NCBI RefSeq assembly: GCF_900106675.1
Contig: NZ_FNOB01000003.1
Span: 1-64,000, forward strand
Direction of reading: 5' to 3'
Length of the DNA: 64,000 nt
From: Allgaiera indica
GTDB lineage: Bacteria; Pseudomonadota; Alphaproteobacteria; Rhodobacterales; Rhodobacteraceae
Part shown: in pieces, positions 9,080-18,123 of the stretch
Numbering within the stretch: position 1 is the stretch's first letter
Layout of the letters: every line of letters begins with the position of its first letter
The notes under the pieces: generated by a model
The model's input: the letters and a program-made list of their open reading frames with translations, nothing else
The model's database searches: none
Told to the model about the DNA's origin: nothing
Translations under genes and position numbers: made by a program

Positions 9080-11169
9080 ACCTGGGGGCGGATATCGGCC
9101 AGGTCGTCTTCGCGCCGCTGATCCCCTGGCCCGTGCTTTGGGTCGCGGCGGGTGTCGCGGTGCTGGCGGTGGCGCTGGCGCTGTGGCGTGGGCTGTCAGG
9201 TTGGTGGCTGCGCGGGCTGACGGCGGCGGTCTTGCTGTTGGCGCTCGCCAACCCCTCGATCCAGACCGAGGATCGCGCGCCGCTGTCGGATATCGTGCTG
9301 CTGGTCACCGACCATTCCTCCAGCCAGAAGATCGGTGACCGGCCCGCCCAGACCGCCGCCGCCGAAGCGCAGATCAAGGCCGAACTGAAGGACCTGCCCA
9401 ATACCGAGGTGCGCGAGGTCTCGGTCGGCGACGCGCCGGGGGATGGTGGCACGCTGATGATGGGGGCGCTGTCGGACGCGCTGGCCGAAGAACCCCGCGC
9501 CCGGGTCGCCGGCGCCATCCTGATCACCGACGGCCAGATCGACGACATGGCCCAGGCCCCCGATGTGCCCGCGCCGGTGAACGTGCTGCTGACCGGCCAC
9601 CGGGACGATTGGGACCGCCGGCTGATCGTCAAGGACGCGCCGGCCTATGCGATCATGGGCGAGCCGGTGAAGCTGACGCTGGAAGTCGCCGACCAGGGCG
9701 CGGTGCCGGCCAGCGCGGGCAAGACCGCGACGCTGGAAATCTCGGTCGACGGCGGCAAGACGCAGAGCGTGCGGGTGCCGGTGGGCAAGCCGCTTGATCT
9801 GCCGGTGACGCTTCCGCATGGCGGGATGAATGTGCTGCAGTTCAACGTGCCCGCGCAGAAGGGCGAGTTGACCGATCGCAACAACGCCGCCGTGGTGCAG
9901 ATCAACGGCGTGCGCGACCGGCTGCGGGTGCTGCTGGTGTCGGGGGAACCGCATGCCGGCGAACGCGTCTGGCGCAACCTGCTGAAATCCGATCCTTCGG
10001 TGGACTTGGTGCATTTCACCATCCTGCGACCGCCGGAAAAGCAGGACGGCGTGCCGGTGTCCGAGCTGTCGCTGATCGCCTTCCCGACGCGCGAGCTGTT
10101 CGTCGAGAAGATCAAGGATTTCGACCTGATCATCTTCGACCGTTACCGGCGGCGCGGCATCCTGCCATCGGCCTATCTGCAAAACGTCAAGGACTATGTC
10201 GAAAATGGCGGCGCCGTGCTGGTCTCGGCGGGGCCGGAATTCGGCTCGGTCGATAGCCTGTGGCGCTCGCCGCTGGGGTCGATCCTGCCGGTGGTGCCGA
10301 CAAGCCAGGTGCTGGTCGGCGGCTTCAAACCCGAGATCACCAAGCTTGGCGACCGCCACCCGGTGACCGAGGGGCTGGCGGCCTTCGGGCCGAAACCGAA
10401 ACCGGGCGAGAAGGGCCCCGGCTGGGGCCGCTGGTTCCGCCAGGTCGAGGTCAAGAACCGCGGCGGCCAGGTCCTGATGACCGGCTATGACCACGACCCG
10501 CTTCTGATCCTCAAGCGCGAGGGCAAGGGCCGCGTCGCGCTGCTTGCCTCGGACGAGGCTTGGCTTTGGTCGCGCGGCTACGAGGGCGGCGGTCCGCAGC
10601 TGGAGCTGCTGCGCCGGCTGGCGCATTGGCTGATGAAGGAGCCGGAACTGGAGGAAGAGGCGCTGACCGCCACCTCCGAGGGCGCCACGATCAAGATCGT
10701 GCGCCGCTCGCTTAGCGAGGGACACGACAGGGTGACGATCACCGGCCCGGACGGCAAGCTTTACCATGCGCCGCTGACGGAAACCGAACCGGGTCGCTTC
10801 ACGGGCAGCTGGACGGCGCCGGGACTGGGGCTTTATCGGCTGGAGGAGGGCGGCAAGAAGGCGGTGGTCGCGGTCGGCCCCAGCGCGCCCAAGGAATTCG
10901 AGGAAACCATCGCGACGCCGGCCAAGCTGCAACCGCTGCTGGCGGTGCATCGCGGCGGGGCGCACCGGGTCGAGGATGGCATCCCCGGCATCCGTCGGGT
11001 CGCCGCGGGACGCGCGGCATCGGGCCGGGGCTGGATCGGGATCACCCCGCGTCACGCCTATGTGACGCGCGATCTACGCGTCAGCCCGTTCCTGCCCGCC
11101 TGGGCGTTTCTGGCGCTCGCGGCCTTCTTCGCGCTGGGCGCCTGGCTGCGCGAAGGGCGGCGGCGGTAG
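9076..11169 (+). CDS. large membrane protein of the MoxR/DUF58/DUF4159 module
   Basis: A 697-residue protein with two N-terminal membrane helices (about 15-35 and 44-60), a long extracytoplasmic region and one C-terminal helix near 672-690 followed by a basic tail. The middle looks like a VWA-type segment (DIVLLVTDHSSSQK) followed by a class I glutamine-amidotransferase-like fold (VLLVSGEPHAGERVWRNLL), without an obvious catalytic Cys-His pair. It is the last gene of the MoxR operon, coupled by a four-base overlap. It probably forms a membrane complex with the preceding 935-residue protein. Family members are known only as hypothetical membrane proteins. Confidence 0.8.
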   Translation: MNLGADIGQVVFAPLIPWPVLWVAAGVAVLAVALALWRGLSGWWLRGLTAAVLLLALANPSIQTEDRAPLSDIVLLVTDHSSSQKIGDRPAQTAAAEAQIKAELKDLPNTEVREVSVGDAPGDGGTLMMGALSDALAEEPRARVAGAILITDGQIDDMAQAPDVPAPVNVLLTGHRDDWDRRLIVKDAPAYAIMGEPVKLTLEVADQGAVPASAGKTATLEISVDGGKTQSVRVPVGKPLDLPVTLPHGGMNVLQFNVPAQKGELTDRNNAAVVQINGVRDRLRVLLVSGEPHAGERVWRNLLKSDPSVDLVHFTILRPPEKQDGVPVSELSLIAFPTRELFVEKIKDFDLIIFDRYRRRGILPSAYLQNVKDYVENGGAVLVSAGPEFGSVDSLWRSPLGSILPVVPTSQVLVGGFKPEITKLGDRHPVTEGLAAFGPKPKPGEKGPGWGRWFRQVEVKNRGGQVLMTGYDHDPLLILKREGKGRVALLASDEAWLWSRGYEGGGPQLELLRRLAHWLMKEPELEEEALTATSEGATIKIVRRSLSEGHDRVTITGPDGKLYHAPLTETEPGRFTGSWTAPGLGLYRLEEGGKKAVVAVGPSAPKEFEETIATPAKLQPLLAVHRGGAHRVEDGIPGIRRVAAGRAASGRGWIGITPRHAYVTRDLRVSPFLPAWAFLALAAFFALGAWLREGRRR

Positions 11170-11257
11170 GGCGGGGGCTCGGGCCTCGTGGTGCTAGGCT
11201 GGCGGGCGGACGCCCCCGCGGCCCCGGAACCGAAACGACGCCAGGGAACTTTCCTTG

Positions 11258-11310
11258 CCTTCTTACTGGTCCAAATATCTCAGGCGGGTCCGGGGGGGTG
11301 AAACCCCCGG
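11258..11310 (-). terminator. terminator with divergent copy of the window's dispersed repeat
   Basis: The gap between two converging genes holds a stem CCGGGGG (11290-11296) / CCCCCGG (11304-11310) with a seven-base loop. Read from the minus strand, the stem is followed by an AT-rich stretch at 11281-11258 resembling a repeat found 3' of four other genes in this window. It would stop transcripts from the GNAT gene, and the stem could also act on the plus strand. A second, looser 8-bp stem lies at 11171-11178 / 11212-11219, right after the MoxR operon. Confidence 0.55.
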
Positions 11311-11346
11311 CGTCGAATTTCGCGACGCCCCGGCGCGCTTGGCCCG

Positions 11347-11946
11347 CTAGCCCAGCCGGCGCACCATCCGCGTCGCTTCGCGATAGCCGAAAAGCACGGC
11401 GCGCGCGCCCAGGCGCTCGCCGCCGGTGGCGGTGAAGCCCGCGCGTTCGTAAAGCGCCCGGGCGCGAAGGTTGTCATCGCTGACGTCAAGGCGAACTTCG
11501 GAATGCCCCCGGGCACGGGCTTCGGCGCAGGCGGCCTCGACCAGCGCCGAACCGACACCACAGCCGCGGGCCTCTTCGCGGACGCACAGGCCCTCGATCT
11601 GGAAGAACCAGGGCTCGCGCTCGGGGCCCAGAAGGCGCCATGCGGCGATGCGCCAGATCGCGCCGAAAGGCCCATAGATCGCGGCCATGTCGTGGCGGTT
11701 GCCATGGGCGAAGGCCCCGGCCCGGGTGCGAAAGCCCGCCAGCCCCAGCAGCACGCCATTGGTGCCGATCGCGCAAAGCGCCTGATCGGCGCGCATGACC
11801 CGGGCCAGATAGGTCAGCGCCAGGTCTTCCGGGCCCATCACCCGGCCCAGCTTGGGCGCGAAGGCCTGCCAGTAAAGCCGCGCGGCCTCGGCGCGGTGGG
11901 CCGAAGCCAGGCCCCGGCGAATGTAGATCTCGGCCATGTCGTGCAA
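11347..11946 (-). CDS. GNAT family N-acetyltransferase
   Basis: A 199-residue GNAT acyltransferase. The acetyl-CoA-binding motif A is seen as REEARGCGVGSALVEAA, followed by the family pattern ending NLRARALYERAGF. The acceptor substrate cannot be told. The first codon taken here is TTG at 11946, which has GGGAG eight bases upstream; an ATG three codons inside (11937) is a plausible alternative but has weaker spacing. The gene stands alone, converging on the MoxR operon. Confidence 0.82.
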   Translation of the reverse strand: MHDMAEIYIRRGLASAHRAEAARLYWQAFAPKLGRVMGPEDLALTYLARVMRADQALCAIGTNGVLLGLAGFRTRAGAFAHGNRHDMAAIYGPFGAIWRIAAWRLLGPEREPWFFQIEGLCVREEARGCGVGSALVEAACAEARARGHSEVRLDVSDDNLRARALYERAGFTATGGERLGARAVLFGYREATRMVRRLG

Positions 11947-12241
11947 TCGGTCGGCTCCCGCGGGACACGGGGTCCCTTCACCCCCGACGATTGCCTAAGT
12001 CGAAGCCCGGCCGCAGTCCAGAGGTTCCGGTGCCGGAACGTCCCCGATGCCGAGGCCGGTCGAGATTGCGCAATTCCTTGCCGACCCGCGCGGGGCGGGG
12101 ATTTGGTGACCTCGGCGCGGCCATCGGCGCCGGCGGGATTCGTTCCATGCGGTGGCGGGTGTCGCCCGAAAAGGCGCGGGACAAGCGGCTGGACAGGGCA
12201 GCACGCCGGGCGGCGGGCAGGATGCCGGGCCGGGCGCCGGA
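11947..12241. other. intergenic stretch without a supported gene
   Basis: These 295 GC-rich bases lie between the GNAT gene and the end of a lipoprotein gene. Open frames of 68-84 codons exist on both strands, but their Arg/Pro/Ala-rich products look like GC-driven shadows and have no recognisable domain. The promoter of the GNAT gene should lie at the left end. Confidence 0.5.
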
Positions 12242-12859
12242 CTAGCCGTCGACCCTGGCTTTGACCGGGGTCTCGGGCTCCAGCTTTTCGGTGTTCACGT
12301 CGGGGTCGGTATCGTAATAGACCCGCGTCTTCACCCCCGGCAGCTTGGCGAAGGCGTCCATCAAGGTCACCGGGAAGAAGGTCTGCGGCAGCGACTGGAA
12401 ACCCGGCAGCTGGCGCAGGATCTTCGAGGTGTTGTCGGCGCAGAACGCCTTGGGCACGGCGCCGTTGGTCTCGACCAGCTTCAGTGCCTCGTCGGCCACC
12501 GCGGGCGGTACCACGATCGTCTGCTCGACCGTGTGCCAGGTGATCCGCGTGTGGTAGTCGAGAAAATTGTCCAGTACCGCCGGCGTCATGCCGAAATGCA
12601 CGTCATTGCGTTCCGGCGCGCGCGGGTTGGTCCAGGTGCCGGCGGGATCGAACATCACCCGCTGCGTATCGTTGATCATCAGCGCCGAATGCCCGCCCGC
12701 GCCGGAGCGGTTGTTGATCACCGTGATCAGCGTCAACGTGCGCGGTCCCGGCGCCGTATAGCGGTAGCGCGCGACTTCGGCATTCGGGGCCCACAGCGAT
12801 TCGGCCCCGCAGGCGGACAGGCTGGCAAGCAGCAGCATACTCAACAGGAGGCGGCGCAT
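12242..12859 (-). CDS. putative lipoprotein of unknown function
   Basis: A 205-residue protein with a clear lipoprotein signal: basic start MRRLL, hydrophobic core and lipobox LSAC with Cys17, so it is probably anchored in the envelope. The mature part has no domain I can name. It contains the segment TVINNRSGAGGHSALMI and two further cysteines or fewer, and resembles hypothetical lipoproteins of Rhodobacterales. It lies downstream of the small oxidase-subunit gene on the same strand, 36 bases away, so the two may be co-transcribed. A link to respiration is only inference from position. Confidence 0.7.
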   Translation of the reverse strand: MRRLLLSMLLLASLSACGAESLWAPNAEVARYRYTAPGPRTLTLITVINNRSGAGGHSALMINDTQRVMFDPAGTWTNPRAPERNDVHFGMTPAVLDNFLDYHTRITWHTVEQTIVVPPAVADEALKLVETNGAVPKAFCADNTSKILRQLPGFQSLPQTFFPVTLMDAFAKLPGVKTRVYYDTDPDVNTEKLEPETPVKARVDG

Positions 12860-12895
12860 CGGCGCTCCTTCTCATGGCAGGCGGATGTCGGGGGA

Positions 12896-13030
12896 TCAGC
12901 TGTTGACCAGCGCCAGGAAGATCAGGGCCAGGATGGCGATGCCGCCGGCCCAGGTGGCCAGCTTGACGAAGCCTTCGAAGGTTTTCTCATGACTGCGGAT
13001 ATCCATGGTACCGCGCTTGTACTCGCCCAT
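12896..13030 (-). CDS. aa3-type cytochrome c oxidase subunit IV
   Basis: A 44-residue protein that matches the short bacterial aa3 oxidase subunit IV family. The N-terminus is polar (MGEYKRGTMDIRSHEKTFEG) and is followed by one membrane helix at about 20-42 ending FLALVNS. In Paracoccus and Rhodobacter oxidases this single-helix subunit sits at the edge of the complex and is dispensable for activity. The ATG at 13030 is chosen because the family protein starts exactly so; the frame runs on upstream without homology. The main oxidase genes are not in the window. Confidence 0.85.
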   Translation of the reverse strand: MGEYKRGTMDIRSHEKTFEGFVKLATWAGGIAILALIFLALVNS

Positions 13031-13146
13031 TCCTCGGTTCTCCGTTGCGTCCCGTCCTGATCCTTGGATAGCCGATTTGCAAGCCTCTGTCACCAGCTTG
13101 GCATACGGTGGGCGGCGCCGTGCAGCGCCGCACCAGAAGGTGCTGC

Positions 13147-14190
13147 CTAGGCCCGCCGCCAGATCCAGGCACCGTCCGGGTCCGTGTCGCGCCGAATCTG
13201 CCCGCGGCGCCACAGATGGTTCAGATGCGCGGCCGTCTCGGACAGTGCCAGCCCGTATTGATCGCCGCCGATCTCGCGCTTGAAGATCGGCACGAAGCAT
13301 TCCCCCGCCTTGCGCGGCGTTTCCAGGTGGTCAAGCAGCCGCGTCAGCGCGTTGATGTGGTTTTCCGCCAGCTGGCGCATCCGCAGCGGCAGGCCGCGAT
13401 ACGGCAGCTTGTGGCCGGGCAGCACCAGATGCCGATCCTCGGCGAAGGCGGCAAGACGGGCGCAGCTGTCAAGCCATTCGCCCACCGGATCGGCGCCCTG
13501 CTCGGTCGTGTGCACCCCGAGGTTGGGCGAGATCGAGGGCAGCAGCTGATCGCCCGCCAGCACCAGGTCGTCGTCGCGGCTCCAGAAGGTGGCGTGGTCG
13601 GGGGCGTGGCCATGGCCGAAGCGCACGTCCCAGCGCCGGCCACCGATCTCGATCACATCGCCGTCCGATATGCGGGTGAAGCCGGACGGCATCGGTGCCA
13701 CCACATCGGAGAAATTGTAGGGCCGTTCGGCGGCGCGCCTGGCATAAACCTCGGGGTCCATCCCCAGCGCGCGCCAGAAGGCCAGGGTCTGCGGGCTGGG
13801 CAGGGCCTCTTCGTCCAGCAGCAGCATCCGCGCCATGAACCAGCCCAGCCGGGGCATCGCCAGTTCCGCGCCGTGTTCGGTCTGGAACCAGCCCGCCAGG
13901 CCCAGGTGGTCGGGGTGGTGATGGGTTGCGATCACCCTGCGCACCGGGCGCCCGGCCAGCGGCCCTTGCAGCAGCCGGGCCCAGATCTTGCGCGCGTGAC
14001 GCGTGTCAAAGCCGGTGTCGACCAGGGTCCAGCCGTCGCCCTCGTCCAGTGCATAGACATTGACGTGATCGAGGCGCATCGGCAGCGGCAGGCGCAGCCA
14101 CAGCACGCCCTCGGCAACCTCGATCGCGCCGCCGTCCGCGGGCGGATCTTGCCAGGGGGTGCGGATCTGCAGGGGCTGCAGATCGGTCAT
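13147..14190 (-). CDS. MBL fold metallo-hydrolase
   Basis: A 347-residue metallo-beta-lactamase-fold hydrolase. The metal-binding motif THHHPDH is at 89-95, with later histidines in FGHGHAPDH and LPGHK consistent with a dinuclear site of the glyoxalase II-like group. The substrate is not identifiable. It has no signal peptide. The start overlaps the stop of the upstream acyl-CoA dehydrogenase gene by four bases (ATGA), so the two are coupled, and the enzyme may process a thioester or related product of that pathway. That link is inference. Confidence 0.85.
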   Translation of the reverse strand: MTDLQPLQIRTPWQDPPADGGAIEVAEGVLWLRLPLPMRLDHVNVYALDEGDGWTLVDTGFDTRHARKIWARLLQGPLAGRPVRRVIATHHHPDHLGLAGWFQTEHGAELAMPRLGWFMARMLLLDEEALPSPQTLAFWRALGMDPEVYARRAAERPYNFSDVVAPMPSGFTRISDGDVIEIGGRRWDVRFGHGHAPDHATFWSRDDDLVLAGDQLLPSISPNLGVHTTEQGADPVGEWLDSCARLAAFAEDRHLVLPGHKLPYRGLPLRMRQLAENHINALTRLLDHLETPRKAGECFVPIFKREIGGDQYGLALSETAAHLNHLWRRGQIRRDTDPDGAWIWRRA

Positions 14191-15896
14191 GCACCCAGAT
14201 CCTCGGCGCTCAGCGCGTACAGATCCTTGGCCCCGGCGCCGGCCTGCGCCAGCAGCGCGGCGTGATCGGGCAACAGCCGCCGGATGAAGACCCGCGCCAG
14301 GCGTCGGCGCGGCCCGTCTGCGCCCTCGGCCATCGCGGCGCGCAGATGGGCATCGGCCCCCAGCACCAGCGCGAAGGCGCGCAGGAACGGCACGGCGCCG
14401 GCAAAACGGTCCTGCATGTCCGCGCCGATCAGCGCCTCGACCCCCTCGCGCAGCGATTCCGCGGCCTCCCAGACGGCGCCGGCCAGTTCGGGCAGGGCGG
14501 CGCGGGCGGCTTCCACGCCTTCCTGGATCTCCTCGATCAGGTGGAAGGCGGCCTCGCCCCCGTCCATCATCTTGCGGCCCACCAGATCCATCGCCTGGAT
14601 GCCGTTGGTGCCCTCATAGATCGCCGTCACTCGCACGTCGCGCAGATATTGCGCCGCGCCCGATTCCTCGATGAAGCCCATGCCGCCGTGGACCTGCATC
14701 CCCAGGCTTGCCACCTCGATGCCGGTATCGGTGCCGAAGGCCTTGGCGATCGGGGTCAGCAGGGCCGCGCGGGCGGCCCAGTCGGCCTCGCCCGTCGCGC
14801 GCGCCATGTCCAGCGCGACGGCGCAGTTCAGCGCGATGGCGCGGGCGGCGAATGTCTGGGCCTTCATTGTCGCCAGCATCCGGCGCACGTCGGCATGGCC
14901 CAGGATCGTCGCGCTGCCGTCCGGTGTGCGGCCCTGACGGCGTTCGCCCGCATAGGCCAGCGCATGCTGATAGGCGCCGTCGGCCACGCCGATGCCCTGC
15001 ACGCCGACGCCGAGCCGGGCGTTGTTCATCATGGTGAACATGGCCTTCATGCCGCCATGTTCCTCGCCCACCAGCCGGCCGGTCGCTCCCTCGTAGGCCA
15101 TCACCGCCGTGGGGCTGCCGTGCAGGCCCATCTTGTGTTCCAGGCTGACCACCGACAGGGAATTGCGCTTGCCCGGATTGCCGTTTTCGTCGGGGATGAA
15201 CTTCGGCACCATGAACAGGCTGATCCCCTTGGTGCCCGGCGCGCCGTCGGGCAGGCGGGCCAGCACCAGGTGGCAAACATTGCCGGAAAAGTCGTTGTCC
15301 CCCCAGGAGATGAAGATCTTCTGCCCGGTGATCGCATAGGTCCCGTCGCCATTCGGCACCGCCTTGGTGGAAAGCGCGCCGACATCCGATCCGGCCTGCG
15401 GTTCGGTCAGGTTCATCGTGCCGCACCATTCGCCCGACACCAGCCGGGGCAGGTAGATCGCCTTCAACGCGTCCGAGGCGTGGTGTTCCAGCGCCTCGAT
15501 CTGGCCCTGGGTCATCAGCGGGTTGAGCTGCAGCGACAGGCAGGCTGCGCTCATCATGTCGTTGACGCAGGTGGTCACGGTCAGCGGCAGGCCCATGCCG
15601 CCATGCGCAGGATCGGCCGAGATCGCGACCCAGCCGCCCGTCGCGATCTGGGCATAGGCCTCGGCGAAGCCCGGGGTGGTGCGCACGACGCCGTTTTCCA
15701 GCACCGCAGGCTGCAGGTCGCCGGTGCGTTGCAGGGGGGCAAGTGCGGTTTCGCACAGCTTGCCGGCCTCGGTCAGGATGGCCTCGACGGTGTCGCCGCC
15801 GGCTTCGGAGAAGCGGTCCGTCGCGGCGACGCGGCCGAAGCCCGCGACATGGTCCAGGATGAAGCGGTATTCGCTGACCGGCGCGCGATAGGGCAT
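14187..15896 (-). CDS. acyl-CoA dehydrogenase, DmdC-like
   Basis: A 569-residue flavin acyl-CoA dehydrogenase of the long type with an extra C-terminal domain. Family segments include GGWVAISADPAHGGMGLPL, LTEPQAGSDVGAL, the FAD-contact region KIFISWGD, and IYEGTNGIQAMDL carrying the probable catalytic glutamate. The length and C-terminal extension match the group that includes 3-methylmercaptopropionyl-CoA dehydrogenase (DmdC), common in marine Rhodobacterales. A fatty acyl-CoA substrate is equally possible, since dmdB and dmdD are not next to it. AGGAG seven bases before the ATG at 15896 supports the start. Confidence 0.85.
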   Translation of the reverse strand: MPYRAPVSEYRFILDHVAGFGRVAATDRFSEAGGDTVEAILTEAGKLCETALAPLQRTGDLQPAVLENGVVRTTPGFAEAYAQIATGGWVAISADPAHGGMGLPLTVTTCVNDMMSAACLSLQLNPLMTQGQIEALEHHASDALKAIYLPRLVSGEWCGTMNLTEPQAGSDVGALSTKAVPNGDGTYAITGQKIFISWGDNDFSGNVCHLVLARLPDGAPGTKGISLFMVPKFIPDENGNPGKRNSLSVVSLEHKMGLHGSPTAVMAYEGATGRLVGEEHGGMKAMFTMMNNARLGVGVQGIGVADGAYQHALAYAGERRQGRTPDGSATILGHADVRRMLATMKAQTFAARAIALNCAVALDMARATGEADWAARAALLTPIAKAFGTDTGIEVASLGMQVHGGMGFIEESGAAQYLRDVRVTAIYEGTNGIQAMDLVGRKMMDGGEAAFHLIEEIQEGVEAARAALPELAGAVWEAAESLREGVEALIGADMQDRFAGAVPFLRAFALVLGADAHLRAAMAEGADGPRRRLARVFIRRLLPDHAALLAQAGAGAKDLYALSAEDLGA

Positions 15897-16057
15897 GGGG
15901 CTCTCCTTGGTGCGGACCGCGGTGCGGCTTGTGATGGGCGCGCCGCACGCGTATGTGGGCAGTGCCGCGCCAACCTAACGCAAGGGCAGCGGCCTTCAAG
16001 CCCAACGCCACGTCACAGCCGCCCCGTCGCCCCGCCGTCCCGTCAAGTTTTCGCGCC

Positions 16058-17026
16058 ATGTCCGACCCGATTGCCACCCACACCCTGCCCGACACCCCCG
16101 AGGGGCTGGCCCATGCCGCCCGGCTGTTGTCCGAGGGCGGCCTCGTCGCCTTCCCGACCGAGACGGTCTATGGCCTGGGCGGTGACGCGCGCTCGGATCA
16201 AGCGGTCGCGCGGATCTTCGAGGCCAAGGGCCGTCCGCGCTTCAATCCGCTGATCGCCCATCTGCCCGATATCGCCGCGGCGCGCGAGATCGCCGTCTTC
16301 GACGACCGCGCCGAGCGGCTTGCCGATGCCTTCTGGCCCGGACCGCTGACGCTTGTGCTGCCGCTGCGCGCGGGCGCGGGGCTGTCGCCGCTGGTCACGG
16401 CGGGGCTGGACAGCGTGGCGCTGCGGGTGCCGGAACATCCCACGGCGCGGGCCCTGTTGCGCGCCTTCGGCGGGCCGGTGGCGGCGCCGTCGGCCAATCC
16501 CTCGGGGCGGATCAGCCCGACGCGCGCCGCGCATGTGCTGGCGGGCCTGTCAGACCGGATCGAGGCGGTGGTGGATGGCGGCGACTGCCCGGTGGGGGTG
16601 GAATCGACCATCGTGAGCCTTTTGGGGGCTGCGCGCCTGCTGCGCCCGGGTGGGCTGCCGCTGGAGGCGCTGGAGGCCTGCCTTGGCGCGGCGCTTTTGA
16701 TCGGGGCCGAGGGCGCCGGCGACAGGCCCAACGCGCCGGGCCAGCTGGCCTCGCATTACGCGCCGGGGGCGGCGGTGCGGCTGAACGTGACCACCCCGGC
16801 GGAAGATGAGCTGTGGCTTGGCTTTGGCCCGGACTGCGCGGGCGCGGCGCTGAACCTGTCGCCCTTGGGGGACATGGTCGAGGCGGCGGCAAAGCTTTTC
16901 CATCTGCTGCACCGCGCTGATGCAATGGCGAAGGGGCGCACCATCGCCGTGGCGCCGGTGCCCGATCATGGCCTTGGCCGCGCGATCAACGACCGCCTGC
17001 GCCGCGCCGCCGCGCCGCGCGGCTAG
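16058..17026 (+). CDS. L-threonylcarbamoyladenylate synthase (Sua5 type)
   Basis: A 322-residue Sua5/YciO/YrdC protein that makes threonylcarbamoyl-AMP from threonine, bicarbonate and ATP, the first step of tRNA t6A37 synthesis. The YrdC domain shows FPTETVYGLGGDA near 30-42 and APSANPSGRISPT near 148. A C-terminal Sua5 domain of about 100 residues makes this the long form. The ATG at 16058 is used; the frame extends upstream into a low-complexity stretch with no homology. The gene is divergent from the acyl-CoA dehydrogenase and about 110 bases ahead of yebC. Confidence 0.93.
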   Translation: MSDPIATHTLPDTPEGLAHAARLLSEGGLVAFPTETVYGLGGDARSDQAVARIFEAKGRPRFNPLIAHLPDIAAAREIAVFDDRAERLADAFWPGPLTLVLPLRAGAGLSPLVTAGLDSVALRVPEHPTARALLRAFGGPVAAPSANPSGRISPTRAAHVLAGLSDRIEAVVDGGDCPVGVESTIVSLLGAARLLRPGGLPLEALEACLGAALLIGAEGAGDRPNAPGQLASHYAPGAAVRLNVTTPAEDELWLGFGPDCAGAALNLSPLGDMVEAAAKLFHLLHRADAMAKGRTIAVAPVPDHGLGRAINDRLRRAAAPRG

Positions 17027-17134
17027 ACTTTGAGGGCGCCCTGCTCCGGCAAGCCCGGGCGCCCGGGCTTGCCCCGCCCCCCGGGCCTGCCGTATAGAAG
17101 CCCGAATTCATGAAGTCGTGGGACGGAGAAGGTC

Positions 17135-17875
17135 ATGGCAGGCCATTCCAAATGGGCCAATATCCAGCATCGCAAGGGTCGGCAGGATGCCGCGCGCTCG
17201 AAGCTGTTCTCGAAATTCGCCAAGGAAATCACCGTGGCCGCCAAGATGGGCGACCCGGATCCCGAAAAGAACCCGCGCCTGCGTCTTGCGGTGAAGGAAG
17301 CCAAGTCGAACTCGATGCCCAAGGACGTGATCGACCGCGCCATCAAGAAGGCGACAGGGGGCGATGCCGAGAACTACGACGAGATCCGCTATGAGGGCTA
17401 CGGCCCCAATGGCATCGCGATCATCGTCGAGGCGATGACTGACAACCGCAACCGCACCGCGTCGAACGTGCGCAGCTACTTCACCAAGCATGGCGGCAAT
17501 CTGGGCGAGACCGGATCGGTTTCCTTCATGTTCGACCGGGTGGGCGAGATCGTCTACAAGCCCGAGGCCGGCGATGCGGATACCGTGATGATGGCCGCGA
17601 TCGAGGCCGGGGCCGAGGATGTCGAGAGCGACGCCGAGGGTCATTACATTTACTGTGCGGATACCGATCTGAACGACGTGTCGGCCGCGCTGGAGGCCGC
17701 GCTTGGCGAAAGCGACACGGCCAAGCTGGTGTGGCGCCCGCAGACCCGGACCGAGGTGGATCTGGAGACCGCGCAAAAGCTGATGAAGCTGATCGACACG
17801 CTGGAAGACGACGACGACGTGCAGAACGTCACGGCGAATTTCGACGTGCCCGAAGAGGTGGCCGCGCAGCTGTGA
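17135..17875 (+). CDS. yebC: YebC/PmpR family transcriptional regulator or translation factor (TACO1 family)
   Basis: A 246-residue YebC/TACO1 protein. The N-terminus [19 protein letters not shown] is diagnostic. The three-domain length is normal, and the conserved segment [20 protein letters not shown] is present. The family was described as DNA-binding regulators, and more recent work supports a role in translation of difficult sequences. In many proteobacteria it lies near ruvC; here ruvC is 16 kb away. A GC hairpin follows the stop codon. Confidence 0.95.
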   Translation: MAGHSKWANIQHRKGRQDAARSKLFSKFAKEITVAAKMGDPDPEKNPRLRLAVKEAKSNSMPKDVIDRAIKKATGGDAENYDEIRYEGYGPNGIAIIVEAMTDNRNRTASNVRSYFTKHGGNLGETGSVSFMFDRVGEIVYKPEAGDADTVMMAAIEAGAEDVESDAEGHYIYCADTDLNDVSAALEAALGESDTAKLVWRPQTRTEVDLETAQKLMKLIDTLEDDDDVQNVTANFDVPEEVAAQL

Positions 17876-17883
17876 CCGCTGCG

Positions 17884-17906
17884 GCGGGGCCAGAAGCGGG
17901 CCCCGC
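17884..17906 (+). terminator. hairpin after yebC
   Basis: GCGGGGCC (17884-17891) pairs with GGCCCCGC (17899-17906) over a seven-base loop, eight bases after the yebC stop. There is no T-run, so its efficiency as an intrinsic terminator is uncertain. Confidence 0.5.
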
Positions 17907-18100
17907 AAGCTGCTCGTGGCCGCCACCCAACTGCATTCGCTTGGGCCAGGAAAGGGTGTACGGTGATCGCTTCCTGACGATTGGCGCACCTGCCGGGAAT
18001 GTTCCGGCAGGGGGGGTAGGGTCGGGGTGCTGGTGCCATTCCTGCCCGCATAACAGCTTTGGCGCGCGTCTCTGCGGCGGTAACCTTGCTGAGGGGAAGC

Positions 18101-18123
18101 GCTGACCGCACGGCGCGGTCAGC
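18101..18123. terminator. perfect hairpin at the 3' end of the inositol monophosphatase gene
   Basis: GCTGACCGC (18101-18109) pairs exactly with GCGGTCAGC (18115-18123) over a five-base loop. The right arm contains the stop codon of the minus-strand gene ending at 18119. Its place between two converging genes suggests transcript-end formation for either strand. No T-run is seen. Confidence 0.45.
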
